From Myxococcales bacterium (GTDB taxonomy: Bacteria; Myxococcota_A; Polyangia; Nannocystales; Nannocystaceae): a stretch of 64,000 nt of DNA. Every line of letters begins with the position of its first letter. Positions within the stretch are counted from its first letter, which is position 1. The DNA is taken from contig JACKDV010000009.1 of the NCBI GenBank assembly GCA_020633315.1, forward strand, positions 62,001 through 126,000, in the 5' to 3' direction. The notes beneath the pieces were generated by a model. That model saw nothing but the letters and a program-made list of their open reading frames with translations. It made no database searches and was not told the origin of the DNA. Of the stretch, positions 52,748 through 61,713 are shown one piece after another. The position numbers and the translations under genes were made by a program.

Positions 52748-53002
52748 GTGCTCGGCGGGGGGCCGGCCGACTACCCCGACGGCGGCGATGCGGTCTATGC
52801 CGACTCGCCGGACCCGCTCTTCCAGGACGGCTTCGGCATCGGCCCCGGCTGCCAGAGCGCCGACATCGACGCCTTGCCGCCGGTGCGCATGCGCGAGGTG
52901 GCCGAGGCCTTCGCCGACCCGGGCGAGCGCAACCTCTACTCGCCGTGCAGCCCCGCGCTGTGCGGGGCCTTCGAGCGGATCATCGACGACGTGGTGAACT
53001 GA
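52748..53002 (+). pseudogene. C-terminal fragment of a vWA-type lipoprotein
   Basis: The 84-codon frame has natural protein composition but no signal peptide or ribosome-binding site. Its end 'GFGIGPGCQSADIDALPPVR' continued by 'MREVAEAFADPGERNLYSPC' matches, from memory, the C-terminal pattern of myxobacterial vWA lipoproteins ('GIGPGC ... PPVR ... AEAF ... SIC'). The vWA domain itself is missing. A 35-codon frame at 52616-52723 starting 'MCRAPVLVALLMA' could be an unrelated signal-peptide remnant. I read this as a truncated gene, although a small real protein cannot be excluded. Confidence 0.5.
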
Positions 53003-53017
53003 GGGCCGGCGGGGCTC

Positions 53018-54211
53018 TCACCAGCCCAGCCGGCTCTGCAGCTCCACCGTCAGGTTGTCGCCCATCGCCGCGTGGGTGGCCAGGTCCGGGTGCCCGTCGC
53101 AGCCGCTGCCCAGCCACACCACGTTGATGTCGGCAAAGGCCACGTCGGGATCGCCGGCCGCCTGCCGCTGCGCGACCACGTCCATCAGGTAGCCCTCCAC
53201 CATCGTCGCCTCGGCCCCGAACAGCGAGGGCGCGAGCACCAGCAGCAGCGCCTGCGGGTGCACCTGTCGCAGGTGGGCCAGGAACGCCACATACTCGCTC
53301 ACGAACAGCTCCTGCGAGGGATCGTTGTCGGTGCTGAAGTCGTTGGTGCCCAGGTTGATCGCCACCACGTCGGGCTGCCACGAGTAGTCCCAGGGCGCGG
53401 CCTCGGAGGCCATGATGCGGTCGTAGACCTCGGGCATGGGCTCGAACACGTCGTCGCCGTAGTTGTAGATCACGCCCTTGCCCGACCAGGCGATGGTGTG
53501 CAGCTCGGCCCCCACCGCGCGCGCGGCGATGGCTCCGTAGGTGAGGTAGTGGTTCTCGGTCTCGGCGCTGAAGCTGCATGGCGAGATGCCCTCGTCGCCG
53601 TAGCCGGCGGAGATCGAGTCGCCGATCACCTCCATGCGGCGCGTGACCGGGGGCGGGGGCAGCAGCTCGCCGTCGAGCTCCACCTCGTGGATCACGGTGG
53701 GGCCGAAGCTGCCCTCGGTGCGGCGGTACAGCTCGATGGTGTGCTCGCCGGCGGGCAGGCCCTCGGCCAGCACGTAGGTGGCCTCGCCCGCGCTGGTCGC
53801 CACCGTGGGCTGCACCGCGCCGTCGACCACCAGCGTGTGGTAGCGGGCGGCGTCGCTCATGGTCACGCGGGCCCCGGTGCCGTCGAAGCGCACCACGAAG
53901 CCCGCGCCCGACCAGCCCGCGCGGTGTACCGCGGGGTCGCTGGTGTCGTAGCGGCCCACCCACTGGATCGCGGGCTCGGCCGGCGGCGGCTCGCCGCTGG
54001 AGCCCTCGCTGCCGTCGGCGCCCTCGGTGGTGTCGCCGGTCGACGGGCCCCCGCTGCTGGAGTCCATGGGCGTGGTGCTGGGGCCGGGGCCGCCGTCGGT
54101 GCTCGAGCCGGTGGTGGTGGTCGCGTCGGTGTCGGCCGGCGAGTCGGGATCGGAGGGGCAGGCGGCGAGCACCAGGCAGGCGAGGGCGACGATGGGTTGG
54201 GCGATGCGCAC
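53018..54211 (-). CDS. CE2-type SGNH esterase lipoprotein
   Basis: The 397-residue precursor has a lipobox ('LACLVLAAC') and a Ser/Thr/Gly/Asp linker to about residue 80. A jelly-roll-like domain ('WVGRYDTSDPAVHRAGWSGAG') precedes an SGNH hydrolase: 'MEVIGDSISAGYGDEG' (block I Ser), 'TIAWSGKGVIYNYG' (Gly), 'VAINLGTNDFSTD' (Asn block III) and 'GCDGHPDLATHAAMGD' (Asp/His block V). This two-domain layout is that of carbohydrate esterase family 2, which removes acetyl groups from polysaccharides. GAGGAA lies 5 nt before the GTG start. It is divergent from the glycosyltransferase gene. Confidence 0.87.
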   Translation of the reverse strand: MRIAQPIVALACLVLAACPSDPDSPADTDATTTTGSSTDGGPGPSTTPMDSSSGGPSTGDTTEGADGSEGSSGEPPPAEPAIQWVGRYDTSDPAVHRAGWSGAGFVVRFDGTGARVTMSDAARYHTLVVDGAVQPTVATSAGEATYVLAEGLPAGEHTIELYRRTEGSFGPTVIHEVELDGELLPPPPVTRRMEVIGDSISAGYGDEGISPCSFSAETENHYLTYGAIAARAVGAELHTIAWSGKGVIYNYGDDVFEPMPEVYDRIMASEAAPWDYSWQPDVVAINLGTNDFSTDNDPSQELFVSEYVAFLAHLRQVHPQALLLVLAPSLFGAEATMVEGYLMDVVAQRQAAGDPDVAFADINVVWLGSGCDGHPDLATHAAMGDNLTVELQSRLGW

Positions 54212-54376
54212 GGATTCCTCGAGGGCCCGAGCATACCCGGGCCGCGCGGCCCGTCGGGCCGCTCGCTCGCCCGATCGCGGCGGTCCGTCGCGCACGCTCG
54301 TCGGATCTCGACCACGCCACGCGCGAGGCGTGAGGGCGCTGACGCCCGCGGCATGCGGTGCCGCCACGATCCCGGC

Positions 54377-54382
54377 TATGCT
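54377..54382 (+). promoter_or_regulatory. Candidate -10 box of the glycosyltransferase gene
   Basis: TATGCT ends 8 nt before the ATG and there is no Shine-Dalgarno sequence; no clear -35 box is visible. Confidence 0.35.
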
Positions 54383-54390
54383 CGCCGTCG

Positions 54391-55470
54391 ATGCGCATCC
54401 TGTACGGAGTCGTCGGCGAGGGCATGGGCCATGCGATCCGCTCGCGGGTGGTGCTCGACCACCTGGTGAGCGAGGGCCACCAGGTGCACATCGTCGCCTC
54501 GCAGCGCGCGGTCGACTTCCTGCGCAGGCACTTCGGCGAGGACTCGGTCTCGCGGATCCACGGCCTGCACATCGTCACCGAGGAGAACCGGGTGCGGCGC
54601 GGCAAGACCCTGTGGGAGAACGTCCGCGACGGCGCCGAGGCGCTGCCCGGGCAGATCAAGGCCTACTTCGAGCTGATCGAGCGCTTCGAGCCCGAGGCGG
54701 TGGTGAGCGACTTCGAGTCGTGGACCTACCTGTTCGGCAAGGCCCACCGCCTGCCGGTGTTCTCGGTCGACAACATGCAGATCATCAACCGCTGCGAGAT
54801 CCCCGAGCCGGTGATCGACGGCTACCGCGACGAGTACGAGATCACCAAGGCGTTCATCAAGGGCAAGCTGCCGCGGGCCGACCACTACTTCATCACCACC
54901 TTCTTCCGCCCGCCGGTCCGCAAGGAGCGGACCACCCTGGTGCCGCCGATCCTGCGCCCCGAGATCCTCGCGGCCCGGGCCACCGAGGGCGAGCACCTGC
55001 TCGTGTACCAGACGGCCGAGGGCAACGAGGAGCTGGTCGAGGCCCTCGCCCAGACCGGGATCGAGTGCCGCATCTACGGCATGCGCCGCTCGATCACCGA
55101 GGAGGAGCGCGAGGGCAACCTGCGCTACCGCCCCTTCTCCGAGACCGTCTTCATCGACGACCTCGCCTCGGCGCGGGCGGTGATCACCGGCGGCGGCTTC
55201 ACGCTGATCGGGGAGTGCGTGTACCTGCACAAGCCCACGCTCTCGGTCCCGATCACCGGCCACTTCGAGCAGATCCTCAACGGTCGCTACCTGGCCCACG
55301 AGGGCTACGGTCACTTCGCCACCGCGCTGGACGGTCCCTGCATCCACGCCTTCCTCGAGGCGGTGCCGCAGTGCGCCCAGGCCCTGGCGAAGGTGGAGCA
55401 GCGCGGCAACGAGGAGCTGTTCGGCGCCCTCGACGAGCACCTCGATCGCGCGGCCGCGGGCCTGTACTGA
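54391..55470 (+). CDS. GT-B glycosyltransferase (MJ1255/MGT-like)
   Basis: The 359-residue cytosolic enzyme begins 'MRILYGVVGEGMGHAIRSR', the nucleotide-sugar transferase opening with Gly-x-Gly-His. It continues 'VVSDFESWTYLFGKAHRLPV', 'GGGFTLIGECVYLHKPTLSV' and 'GHFEQILNGRYLAHEGYG'. This is the pattern of the MJ1255/VC2487 glycosyltransferase family and of family-28-like enzymes: a donor-binding GGG loop and an E-Q motif near the C-terminus. The product may be a glycolipid, since such enzymes often act on membrane acceptors. The in-frame GTG 11 codons upstream was rejected because the promoter-like TATGCT would lie inside the coding region. Confidence 0.85.
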   Translation: MRILYGVVGEGMGHAIRSRVVLDHLVSEGHQVHIVASQRAVDFLRRHFGEDSVSRIHGLHIVTEENRVRRGKTLWENVRDGAEALPGQIKAYFELIERFEPEAVVSDFESWTYLFGKAHRLPVFSVDNMQIINRCEIPEPVIDGYRDEYEITKAFIKGKLPRADHYFITTFFRPPVRKERTTLVPPILRPEILAARATEGEHLLVYQTAEGNEELVEALAQTGIECRIYGMRRSITEEEREGNLRYRPFSETVFIDDLASARAVITGGGFTLIGECVYLHKPTLSVPITGHFEQILNGRYLAHEGYGHFATALDGPCIHAFLEAVPQCAQALAKVEQRGNEELFGALDEHLDRAAAGLY

Positions 55471-55489
55471 CGCCGGGGCGGCGTGGTGG

Positions 55490-57451
55490 TCACAAGTCGG
55501 CCGAGTAGGTCGCCAGCACCACCAGCAGGTCGTCGGCCTGCAGGGTCCACCGGCGGTCGCGGGGCGGGTTGACCAGCACCTCGTCGTCGCCGTTGCCGCT
55601 GCGATCGCGCAGCCGCAGCCCCAGCGCGGTCTCGTTGCGGGCGGCCACCGCCCGCGCCACCTCGGCGAAGCCCACCTCGCGCTCGGCCAGGTCGTAGGCG
55701 CCGGCGGGGCGGAAGAAGATCTCGGGCCCCTCCGCGCCGAACAGGTCCTCGAACACCACCCGCAGCTCGGGGCGCAGCGCGATCTGGGCCATGATGTGGC
55801 TGAGCATCAGCGGCGGGACGATGATCTCGGAGCCGTAGGTGGGGAACGACGCGAGGTTCTCGGCCTCGGCCAGCTCCACCAGCACCCGGGGCCCGTCGTC
55901 GCGGTAGGGCACCAGCTCGCGCAGCAGCAGGTGCCCCACGATGGTGCGGGCGTCGGTCTCGTCGGTCTCGATGCGATCGCTGGCCATCAGCAGCACGTTG
56001 TCGTAGCGCTCGGGGGCCAGCCGGCGCATGTGGCCGGGGATGGTGTAGTCGAGCTCGACGTGCTGGATGGTGATGCGCTCCGGGGCGAAGTCGTAGTCCT
56101 CGAGCTGGCGCTCGCGGGCCGCGATGGAGACGAACGAGCCCACGGTCACGTCGAACTGCTCGCTGCCGTAGCGCTCGAGCTCGGTGAGCACCGGGGCCAC
56201 CAGCTGGCTCCACCCGAGGATCAGCACCTTGCGGTGGCGCTTGAGCGAGGGCGCGGCGGGGATGCCCTTGCCGTGGTCGGGGCGGCGGGGCTGGTAGTCG
56301 TCGGGGGGCGCGGTGGCCTCGTAGCTCTCGGCGAGGAACACCAGCAGGTCCTCGGCCTCCACCACGAGGTCGTCGTTGGGGTTGAGCAGGGGGCGGGGCT
56401 TGGCCTGGTCGTGGCGCACCACCCCGAGCACGATCGCGGTGGGGAAGGCGTCGGCCAGGTCGCCGAAGCGCAGGCCCGCCAGGTCGGGGGTGGATCTCAC
56501 GTAGAGCTCGCTGCCCTCGCCGTAGGCGAGCAGGTCGGCGAACACGTGCGAGACCCCGGGGTGACGGATGGTCTGGCAGATGAGGCTGGAGACCAGGGCG
56601 TGGCTGGTGACCACCTGCAGCGGGCCGGGGTAGGCCCGGCGGGCGGTGAGCAGCCGTCGGGCGTCGAGCAGCTCGGCCACCACCAGGGGCAGCGCGTTGG
56701 CCTCCACGTTCTCCTCGAGGGTCGCCAGCGACAGCAGGGTCTTGATCGTCTCGGTGTCGGGGGTGACGCCCGGGGTGTCGAACAGCGGCGCGGGCAGGAT
56801 CAGCGCGGCCGCGTCGTCGGCCGCCACGCGCCGCAGGTGCTCGGGGCGTAGCGGGGTGCCCGAGCGCAGCACCACGCTCTGGGCCCGCCACGCGTCCTCG
56901 CCCACGCGCTCGCGCAGGTCCTGCTGCAGCTCGGCGTCCACCTCCTCGGCCAGCACCACCACCGACAGCGATCGACGCCCGCGCAGGCGCAGGAAGTGCC
57001 GCACCTGCTCGGTGGACAGCAATAGCTCGCGCACGATGCCGGCGGTGCGGTTGGTCCAGCCCAGCACCACGATGTGGTGGCGATCGGCGATGGGGGTGAG
57101 GCCGTTCTCCAGCCGCCGCAGCGCCGCCTGCAGCCACTGGGTCATGATCGCGATCAGGGCGCCCAGGAACAGCACGTAGCCGGTCACCGTGAGCATGGTG
57201 GACACGGCGCGGACGTAGGTGCCCTCGTCGTCGCCGAGGTAGCCCGGATCGGTGAGGCGCAGGAAGGCCCACCAGATCGCCTCGCCCAGGCCCCCGAAGC
57301 GACCGGTGCCCACCACCGCGACGGCGCCGAGCAGCGAGGTGACGGCGACGGCTCCGATCACGAACGCGAGGCGATAGCCGGCCCCGCGCACCAGGAAGCG
57401 CTCGAGCACGAGCTGGAGCCGGTTGCGCATGGCGGCGAGCATCGCCGCCAT
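55490..57451 (-). CDS. CASTOR/POLLUX-related ion channel
   Basis: A 653-residue channel-type protein. N-terminal membrane segment ('LAFVIGAVAVTSLLGAVAVV'), then a pore stretch ('AIWWAFLRLTDPGYLGDD') and an inner helix ('VTGYVLFLGALIAIMTQWL'). Two large RCK-type regions follow: 'HHIVVLGWTNRTAGIVRELL' with 'VVLAEEVDAELQQ', and 'KVLILGWSQLVAPVLTELE' with 'VLLMASDRIETDETDARTI'. The C-terminus has a TrkA-C-like segment ('LQADDLLVVLATY'). Bacterial members are close to plant CASTOR/DMI1 nuclear cation channels. It is a second channel of this class in the window, but without extracytoplasmic binding domains. Three in-frame ATGs occur within the first eight codons. Confidence 0.87.
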   Translation of the reverse strand: MAAMLAAMRNRLQLVLERFLVRGAGYRLAFVIGAVAVTSLLGAVAVVGTGRFGGLGEAIWWAFLRLTDPGYLGDDEGTYVRAVSTMLTVTGYVLFLGALIAIMTQWLQAALRRLENGLTPIADRHHIVVLGWTNRTAGIVRELLLSTEQVRHFLRLRGRRSLSVVVLAEEVDAELQQDLRERVGEDAWRAQSVVLRSGTPLRPEHLRRVAADDAAALILPAPLFDTPGVTPDTETIKTLLSLATLEENVEANALPLVVAELLDARRLLTARRAYPGPLQVVTSHALVSSLICQTIRHPGVSHVFADLLAYGEGSELYVRSTPDLAGLRFGDLADAFPTAIVLGVVRHDQAKPRPLLNPNDDLVVEAEDLLVFLAESYEATAPPDDYQPRRPDHGKGIPAAPSLKRHRKVLILGWSQLVAPVLTELERYGSEQFDVTVGSFVSIAARERQLEDYDFAPERITIQHVELDYTIPGHMRRLAPERYDNVLLMASDRIETDETDARTIVGHLLLRELVPYRDDGPRVLVELAEAENLASFPTYGSEIIVPPLMLSHIMAQIALRPELRVVFEDLFGAEGPEIFFRPAGAYDLAEREVGFAEVARAVAARNETALGLRLRDRSGNGDDEVLVNPPRDRRWTLQADDLLVVLATYSADL

Positions 57452-57785
57452 GCTAGCGCCGCTTTGGGGAGGGCGCCCGGGGCCGGCCTCGTGCCGGCGT
57501 CCGCGGTGGGATCTTGGTGCCCCGCCCGGCGGGGGGCGGCGCCCGAGCGTCGCGATCGCCTCGGGCCCGACGACGAGCCGTCGGGCGGACGGGGTCGATC
57601 GACTCGGTCATCGAGTGGAGCCTCGCTTCCTCCGGGTGCACCCGGCCGCGGGTTCGCCTCGCGTGGTGCGAGGGGCTCCCACGAGATCGAGGGTAGCGTC
57701 GTCGGACTCCGACTGCACCCACGCGAGGTCGGTCGCGCTCATCTGGGCGCCGCGCGGGGTCGTCTCCCGCTAGAATGATCTCGGT
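57452..57785. other. Intergenic region with two tiny overlapping frames
   Basis: No recognised gene is present in 334 nt. On the minus strand a 44-codon frame (57742-57608, beginning 'MSATDLAWVQSESDDATLDL') ends in an ATGA overlap with a 52-codon Arg/Pro-rich frame (57611-57453). The first has a natural-looking composition but no good ribosome-binding site. Both are weak candidates for small proteins. Confidence 0.35.
57771..57776 (+). promoter_or_regulatory. Candidate -10 box of the V4R-hybrid kinase operon
   Basis: TAGAAT ends 9 nt before the ATG, in a context with no Shine-Dalgarno sequence. A -35 box is not evident. Confidence 0.4.
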
Positions 57786-58448
57786 ATGTCCGATCGTAGA
57801 CCTCGTCACGTGCGCTGCCCCGAGACCCTCGAGCCCCTGTTCGTCGAGGCCGAGCGCAACCTCGACTCGTTCTTCTCGGAGCTCGAGCAGCGGCCCGACG
57901 TGGGCGAGATACGGATCAGCGGCGAGCGCTACATCCTCGCGCGCGCCCAGACCTTCAGCGTGCAGCTCCGCGCGATCCTGGAGAAGGAGTACGGCCGGCT
58001 GGCGGCCGAGAAGATCGTCTACAACCTGGGCCGGGCCGCGGGCACCAAGGACGCCGAGTTCTTCATGCAGCGCCTCGGCCTCGAGCGCGGCCCCGATGCC
58101 CTGAGCGCGGGCCCGGTGCACTTCGCCCACGTGGGCTGGGCCTTCGTCGACATCTTCCCCGAGTCCAACCCCACCACCGACGAGGACTACTATCTCGTCT
58201 ACGATCATCCCTTCTCGTTCGAGGCCCACTCCTACCTCGAGGAGGGCATCGTGGCCGGGCGCCCGGTGTGCTTCATGAACGCCGGCTACTCCTCGGGCTG
58301 GTGCGAGGTGGCCTTCGGGGTCGAGCTGGTGGCCAAGGAGATCTCGTGCCGCGCCCGGGGGGACGCCAAGTGCATCTTCGTGATGGCCCACGCCTCCCGG
58401 ATCAACGAGCGGGTCGTCGAGGCCAAGGAGCGCTACGGGCTCGAGTAG
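57786..58448 (+). CDS. XylR_N / V4R sensor domain protein
   Basis: The 220-residue protein matches the ligand-sensing half of XylR/DmpR-type regulators, with no AAA+ or HTH part. The first half (about 15-100) is XylR_N-like, with 'ERYILARAQTFSVQLRAIL' and 'IVYNLGRAAGTKDAEFFM'. The second half is a V4R domain, with 'AHVGWAFVDIFPESNPTTDE', 'PVCFMNAGYSSGWCEVAFG' and 'EISCRARGDAKCIFVMAH', including the conserved Cys residues that bind zinc. V4R domains bind small hydrophobic ligands. The hybrid histidine kinase gene begins 5 nt downstream, so this is probably the sensor subunit for that kinase. Confidence 0.85.
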   Translation: MSDRRPRHVRCPETLEPLFVEAERNLDSFFSELEQRPDVGEIRISGERYILARAQTFSVQLRAILEKEYGRLAAEKIVYNLGRAAGTKDAEFFMQRLGLERGPDALSAGPVHFAHVGWAFVDIFPESNPTTDEDYYLVYDHPFSFEAHSYLEEGIVAGRPVCFMNAGYSSGWCEVAFGVELVAKEISCRARGDAKCIFVMAHASRINERVVEAKERYGLE

Positions 58449-58453
58449 CCGCC

Positions 58454-60064
58454 ATGGCCTCGACGCTCCTCGATGCGCTGGAGGACGCGCTCCGGCGACG
58501 CCTGCACCAGCCGCTGGACCTGGCCGAGCTCGGGCCCCTCAGCGCCGAGGAGCAGCGCGCGGGGGCTCTGATCAACGAGCTGCTGACCCGGCTGCAGGCG
58601 CAGCAGCGCCGCCGCGTGCAGGTGGAGGCCGCGCTGCTCGGCGACGTGGACAAGCTCGCGCAGACCCTGGAGCACGTGGCCATGGGGCGGTTCGACACCG
58701 AGCTGCCCGCGATGGAGCTGTCGGCGATGGACACCATGCGCATCGGCGTGGAGGACATGCGGCACCGACTCCTGCAGGTGCACCAGGCCCTCGCCGAGAA
58801 GGTGGCCGAGCTGGTCGAGCGCCGCGACGAGCTGCACGTGCAGCGCGACCGCGCCGAGATCGCCACCCAGGCCAAGAGCGCGTTCCTGGCCAACATGAGC
58901 CACGAGCTGCGGACCCCCCTCAACGCGATCCTGGGGCTGTGCGAGCTGATGCTCCAGACCACGCTCACCGCTCCGCAGCGCGACTACGTGGAGAAGATGC
59001 AGCGCTCGACCTACCTGCTGGTGGGCATCATCAGCGACGTGCTCGACTTCTCCAAGATCGAGCAGGGCAAGCTGCAGCTCGATCCCGGCCGCTTCGCGAT
59101 CGCCAAGGTGCTCGACGATCTCGGCGCGCTGTTCGGCGACCAGATCGCCCGGGAGGGGCTCGTGCTGCGCGTGACGGTGGCGCCCGAGGTCCCGTCGCGG
59201 CTGGTGGGCGACGAGCTGCGGCTGGGGCAGGTGCTCATCAACCTCGTGGGCAACGCGGTGAAGTTCACCGAGCACGGTGAGATCTCGGTGGGGGTGAGCC
59301 TGGTGTCGCGCGACGACGAGCGCATCGTGCTGCGCTTCGAGGTCCGCGACACGGGCATCGGCATCGACCCCGACGTCGCCGAGGGCCTGTTCGAGGCGTT
59401 CACCCAGGCCGACGGCTCGACCACGCGTCGCTACGGCGGCACCGGCCTGGGCCTGTCGATCTCCAAGGCGCTGGTGGAGCTGATGGGCGGCACGCTCGGG
59501 GTACGCAGCGCGCTGGGGCAGGGCAGCTGCTTCCACTTCACCGCGACCTTCGCCCCCGCCGGGAGCGAGGCGAGCGACCGGCCCGACGCAGGCGCGAGCC
59601 CGGCCGGGCCCGTCGGTGCGGGGGTCGCCTCGCTCCGCGGGATCTCGGTGCTCGTCGCCGAGGACAACCGCATCAACCAGCTCGTGGCGAGGAGGCTGCT
59701 CGAGAACGGCGGGGCCCGGGTGGAGGTGGTGGGCAGCGGCGTCGAGGCGCTCGCGGCCCTGGCCCGCGCGAGCTTCGACGTGGTGCTGATGGACGTGCAG
59801 ATGCCCGGGATGGACGGCCTGGAGGCGACCCGTCGGATCCGTGCGGGCAGCGGGCTCCCCGACGGCGCACGCCTGCCGGCACCGCGCCGCCGGGTGCCCG
59901 TGATCGCGTTGACGGCCCACGCCCAGCCCGAGGATCGAGCCCGCTGCCTGGCCGCGGGCATGGACGACTACCTGAGCAAGCCGCTGAGCGCGGCGAGCAT
60001 GATCCGCGCGGTGCTCGGTGTGGTGGGCTCGGGTGCGCGCGACGGCGACGGAGCGGAACCGTGA
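58454..60064 (+). CDS. Cytosolic hybrid histidine kinase
   Basis: A 536-residue hybrid kinase without a transmembrane helix. Residues 1-135 form a helical, coiled-coil input region. HisKA follows with His150 in 'MSHELRTPLNAIL'. HATPase_c has 'LINLVGNAVKFTE' (N box), 'DTGIGIDPD' and 'GGTGLGLSISKAL'. After a Gly/Ala/Asp linker the receiver domain shows 'VLVAEDNRINQL', phospho-acceptor Asp447 in 'VLMDVQMPGMDG' and Lys509 in 'DYLSKPL'. There is no sensor domain of its own, and the V4R protein encoded 5 nt upstream most likely provides it. The output partner (Hpt or response regulator) is not adjacent. Confidence 0.9.
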   Translation: MASTLLDALEDALRRRLHQPLDLAELGPLSAEEQRAGALINELLTRLQAQQRRRVQVEAALLGDVDKLAQTLEHVAMGRFDTELPAMELSAMDTMRIGVEDMRHRLLQVHQALAEKVAELVERRDELHVQRDRAEIATQAKSAFLANMSHELRTPLNAILGLCELMLQTTLTAPQRDYVEKMQRSTYLLVGIISDVLDFSKIEQGKLQLDPGRFAIAKVLDDLGALFGDQIAREGLVLRVTVAPEVPSRLVGDELRLGQVLINLVGNAVKFTEHGEISVGVSLVSRDDERIVLRFEVRDTGIGIDPDVAEGLFEAFTQADGSTTRRYGGTGLGLSISKALVELMGGTLGVRSALGQGSCFHFTATFAPAGSEASDRPDAGASPAGPVGAGVASLRGISVLVAEDNRINQLVARRLLENGGARVEVVGSGVEALAALARASFDVVLMDVQMPGMDGLEATRRIRAGSGLPDGARLPAPRRRVPVIALTAHAQPEDRARCLAAGMDDYLSKPLSAASMIRAVLGVVGSGARDGDGAEP

Positions 60065-60077
60065 TAGATCCAGTCGC

Positions 60078-61121
60078 ATGGCCCCAGCTTCGATCGCCCT
60101 GCTCGCCGCATGGCTGGGGGGTGGTCCGGAGCTCCATTGGGAAGCCCCTCCGCCGTGCCCGGATCAGGCGGCCGTGGAGGCGCGGCTCGCCGGCTACCTC
60201 GGAGACATCGAGACGCTGGGGTCGGCGGTCGTCGTGCGGGCCACCGTGCGCCCGCGCGACGCGGCCGAGGGCTGGGAGCTGACGCTGGTCGTCGAGCGCG
60301 GAGACCAGCGGCACGAGCGGGTGATCACCAACGACGCCTGCGAGGGGCTGGCCGAGTCCACCGCCCTGCTGACGACGATCGCCGTCGCAGCCGATCGCGT
60401 GGACCAGGAGCCGCGATCGAGCGCGTCGACTTCCTCCGATGGGCCGATGGACCCGGCGACGACCACCTCCGTCCCGGTGCCGCGTGGATCGGCGGACGGG
60501 CCCCCCACGGCCGAGCTCGCCCCGCAGCCCGTCGCTCCGGTCCACGGGCGGGACCCGAGCGCTCCCGCGGCTCGGGCCGATGCGCGGCCGGTGGGCGACG
60601 GCTCCACCGCGCGTGGCCTGGCGGCGTCCGTTCGGCTCTCGGGAGGCGTCGACCTGCGGCTGCTGCCCGTGGGCGCCGAGCTCGAGCTGGCGGTCGCGCT
60701 GTCGTGGCCCCACCTGCGGGTGGAGGTCCTGGGTCGCCATGCGATCCCACGCCGCTTCGAGTCGCCCTTGCTCGACATGGAGCTCAGGTCGTGGGCGTGG
60801 TCGATCGGCGGGCGTGGGTGCGGAGTGCTGGGCCCGACGCCGTGGCTCGACCTGCCGCTGTGCGCCGGCGTGGAGCTCGGCCAGATGGGGGGCTCCCTCG
60901 AGTCCGGGCAGAGCCGTGGCCCGACGCGCCAACCCTGGGCCGCGATCGATCTCTCGGCCAGCCTGCGGCTCGTGGTCCACCCACGGATCGCCCTGTGGCT
61001 CACCCCCGAAGCGATCCTTCGCATCGCCGGGCCCGACTACTACCTGGACGAGCTCTTGGTCCGTCGCACGCCCTGGGTGGGCGGGAGGACGATGTTCGGG
61101 GTGGAGGCTCGATTCTGGTGA
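60078..61121 (+). CDS. Exported protein preceding an ECF sigma operon
   Basis: The 347-residue protein has a short signal peptide ('PASIALLAAWLGGG'). A first domain begins 'LHWEAPPPCPDQAAVEARLA' and has 'AVVVRATVRPRDAAEGWELT'. A Pro/Ser-rich linker (about 120-190) follows, then a beta-rich C-terminal half ending in Phe-Trp ('MFGVEARFW') as in outer-membrane barrels. Proteins opening with 'W.APP.CP....V..R' occur next to sigma factors in several myxobacteria, but no function is established. It starts 13 nt after the hybrid kinase stop and ends 46 nt before the sigma factor. It may be the envelope component or target of that system. Confidence 0.65.
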   Translation: MAPASIALLAAWLGGGPELHWEAPPPCPDQAAVEARLAGYLGDIETLGSAVVVRATVRPRDAAEGWELTLVVERGDQRHERVITNDACEGLAESTALLTTIAVAADRVDQEPRSSASTSSDGPMDPATTTSVPVPRGSADGPPTAELAPQPVAPVHGRDPSAPAARADARPVGDGSTARGLAASVRLSGGVDLRLLPVGAELELAVALSWPHLRVEVLGRHAIPRRFESPLLDMELRSWAWSIGGRGCGVLGPTPWLDLPLCAGVELGQMGGSLESGQSRGPTRQPWAAIDLSASLRLVVHPRIALWLTPEAILRIAGPDYYLDELLVRRTPWVGGRTMFGVEARFW

Positions 61122-61167
61122 CGAATTCCTCGAGCGGCGGCAACCGTACCCCGAGGGCCCCTCGGAC

Positions 61168-61713
61168 GTGATCGCCGCGCGCAAGCTACGCAACACCGCC
61201 CTTCGGGACGGCCGCCTCCGCGAGCTCTACGAAGCCCACCTCGACTTCGTGTGGCGGAGCGCACGGCGGTTCGGCGCCTCTCGGGCCTGCCTCGACGACG
61301 TGGTCCAGGAGGTGTTCCTCGCGGCACATCGGGGGATGCAAGGCCGTCGCTCGGCTTCGGTCAAGGCCTGGCTGTACGGGATCACTCGCAACGTGGTCCG
61401 CATGCACCTGCGCAAGGAGGGACGCTACCGACGTCGAGTCGACGCGGTTCGAACGCTCGGCGTCGCCACCGAGGGACCGAGCCACGGTCGGCGCCACGAG
61501 GCCGCCGACCTGCTGGGTCGATTGCTCGAGGGGCTCTCGAGGCCCCTGCGCGAGGCGTACGTGCTCGTGGAGCTCGAGGGGATGACTGCGCTCGAGGTGG
61601 CCGAGGCCTGCGGCATCAACCCCAACACCGCCCAGTCGCGGGTACGGCGGGCTCGCATCGTGCTGCACGAGAAGCTGCGGGAGCTCGACGAGCGCGGGGA
61701 GGCGACGCGATGA
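61168..61713 (+). CDS. ECF-type RNA polymerase sigma factor
   Basis: A 181-residue sigma-70-family factor with the usual ECF regions. Region 2 has 'LYEAHLDFVWRSARRFG', 'ACLDDVVQEVFLAAHRG' and 'VKAWLYGITRNVVRMHLRKE'. Region 4 has 'LLEGLSRPLREAYVLVELEG' and 'TALEVAEACGINPNTAQSRV', a helix-turn-helix. It directs polymerase to its own promoter set, probably in response to an envelope signal. The GTG start fits the N-terminus and has GAGGG about 13 nt upstream. The stop overlaps the next gene's ATG (ATGA), typical of a sigma/anti-sigma pair. Confidence 0.9.
   Translation: MIAARKLRNTALRDGRLRELYEAHLDFVWRSARRFGASRACLDDVVQEVFLAAHRGMQGRRSASVKAWLYGITRNVVRMHLRKEGRYRRRVDAVRTLGVATEGPSHGRRHEAADLLGRLLEGLSRPLREAYVLVELEGMTALEVAEACGINPNTAQSRVRRARIVLHEKLRELDERGEATR

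Noticed and set aside
57453..57742. Two small overlapping minus-strand frames as a coupled gene pair
   Set aside because: The second is Arg/Pro-rich and neither has a convincing ribosome-binding site; kept only as a note on the intergenic region.
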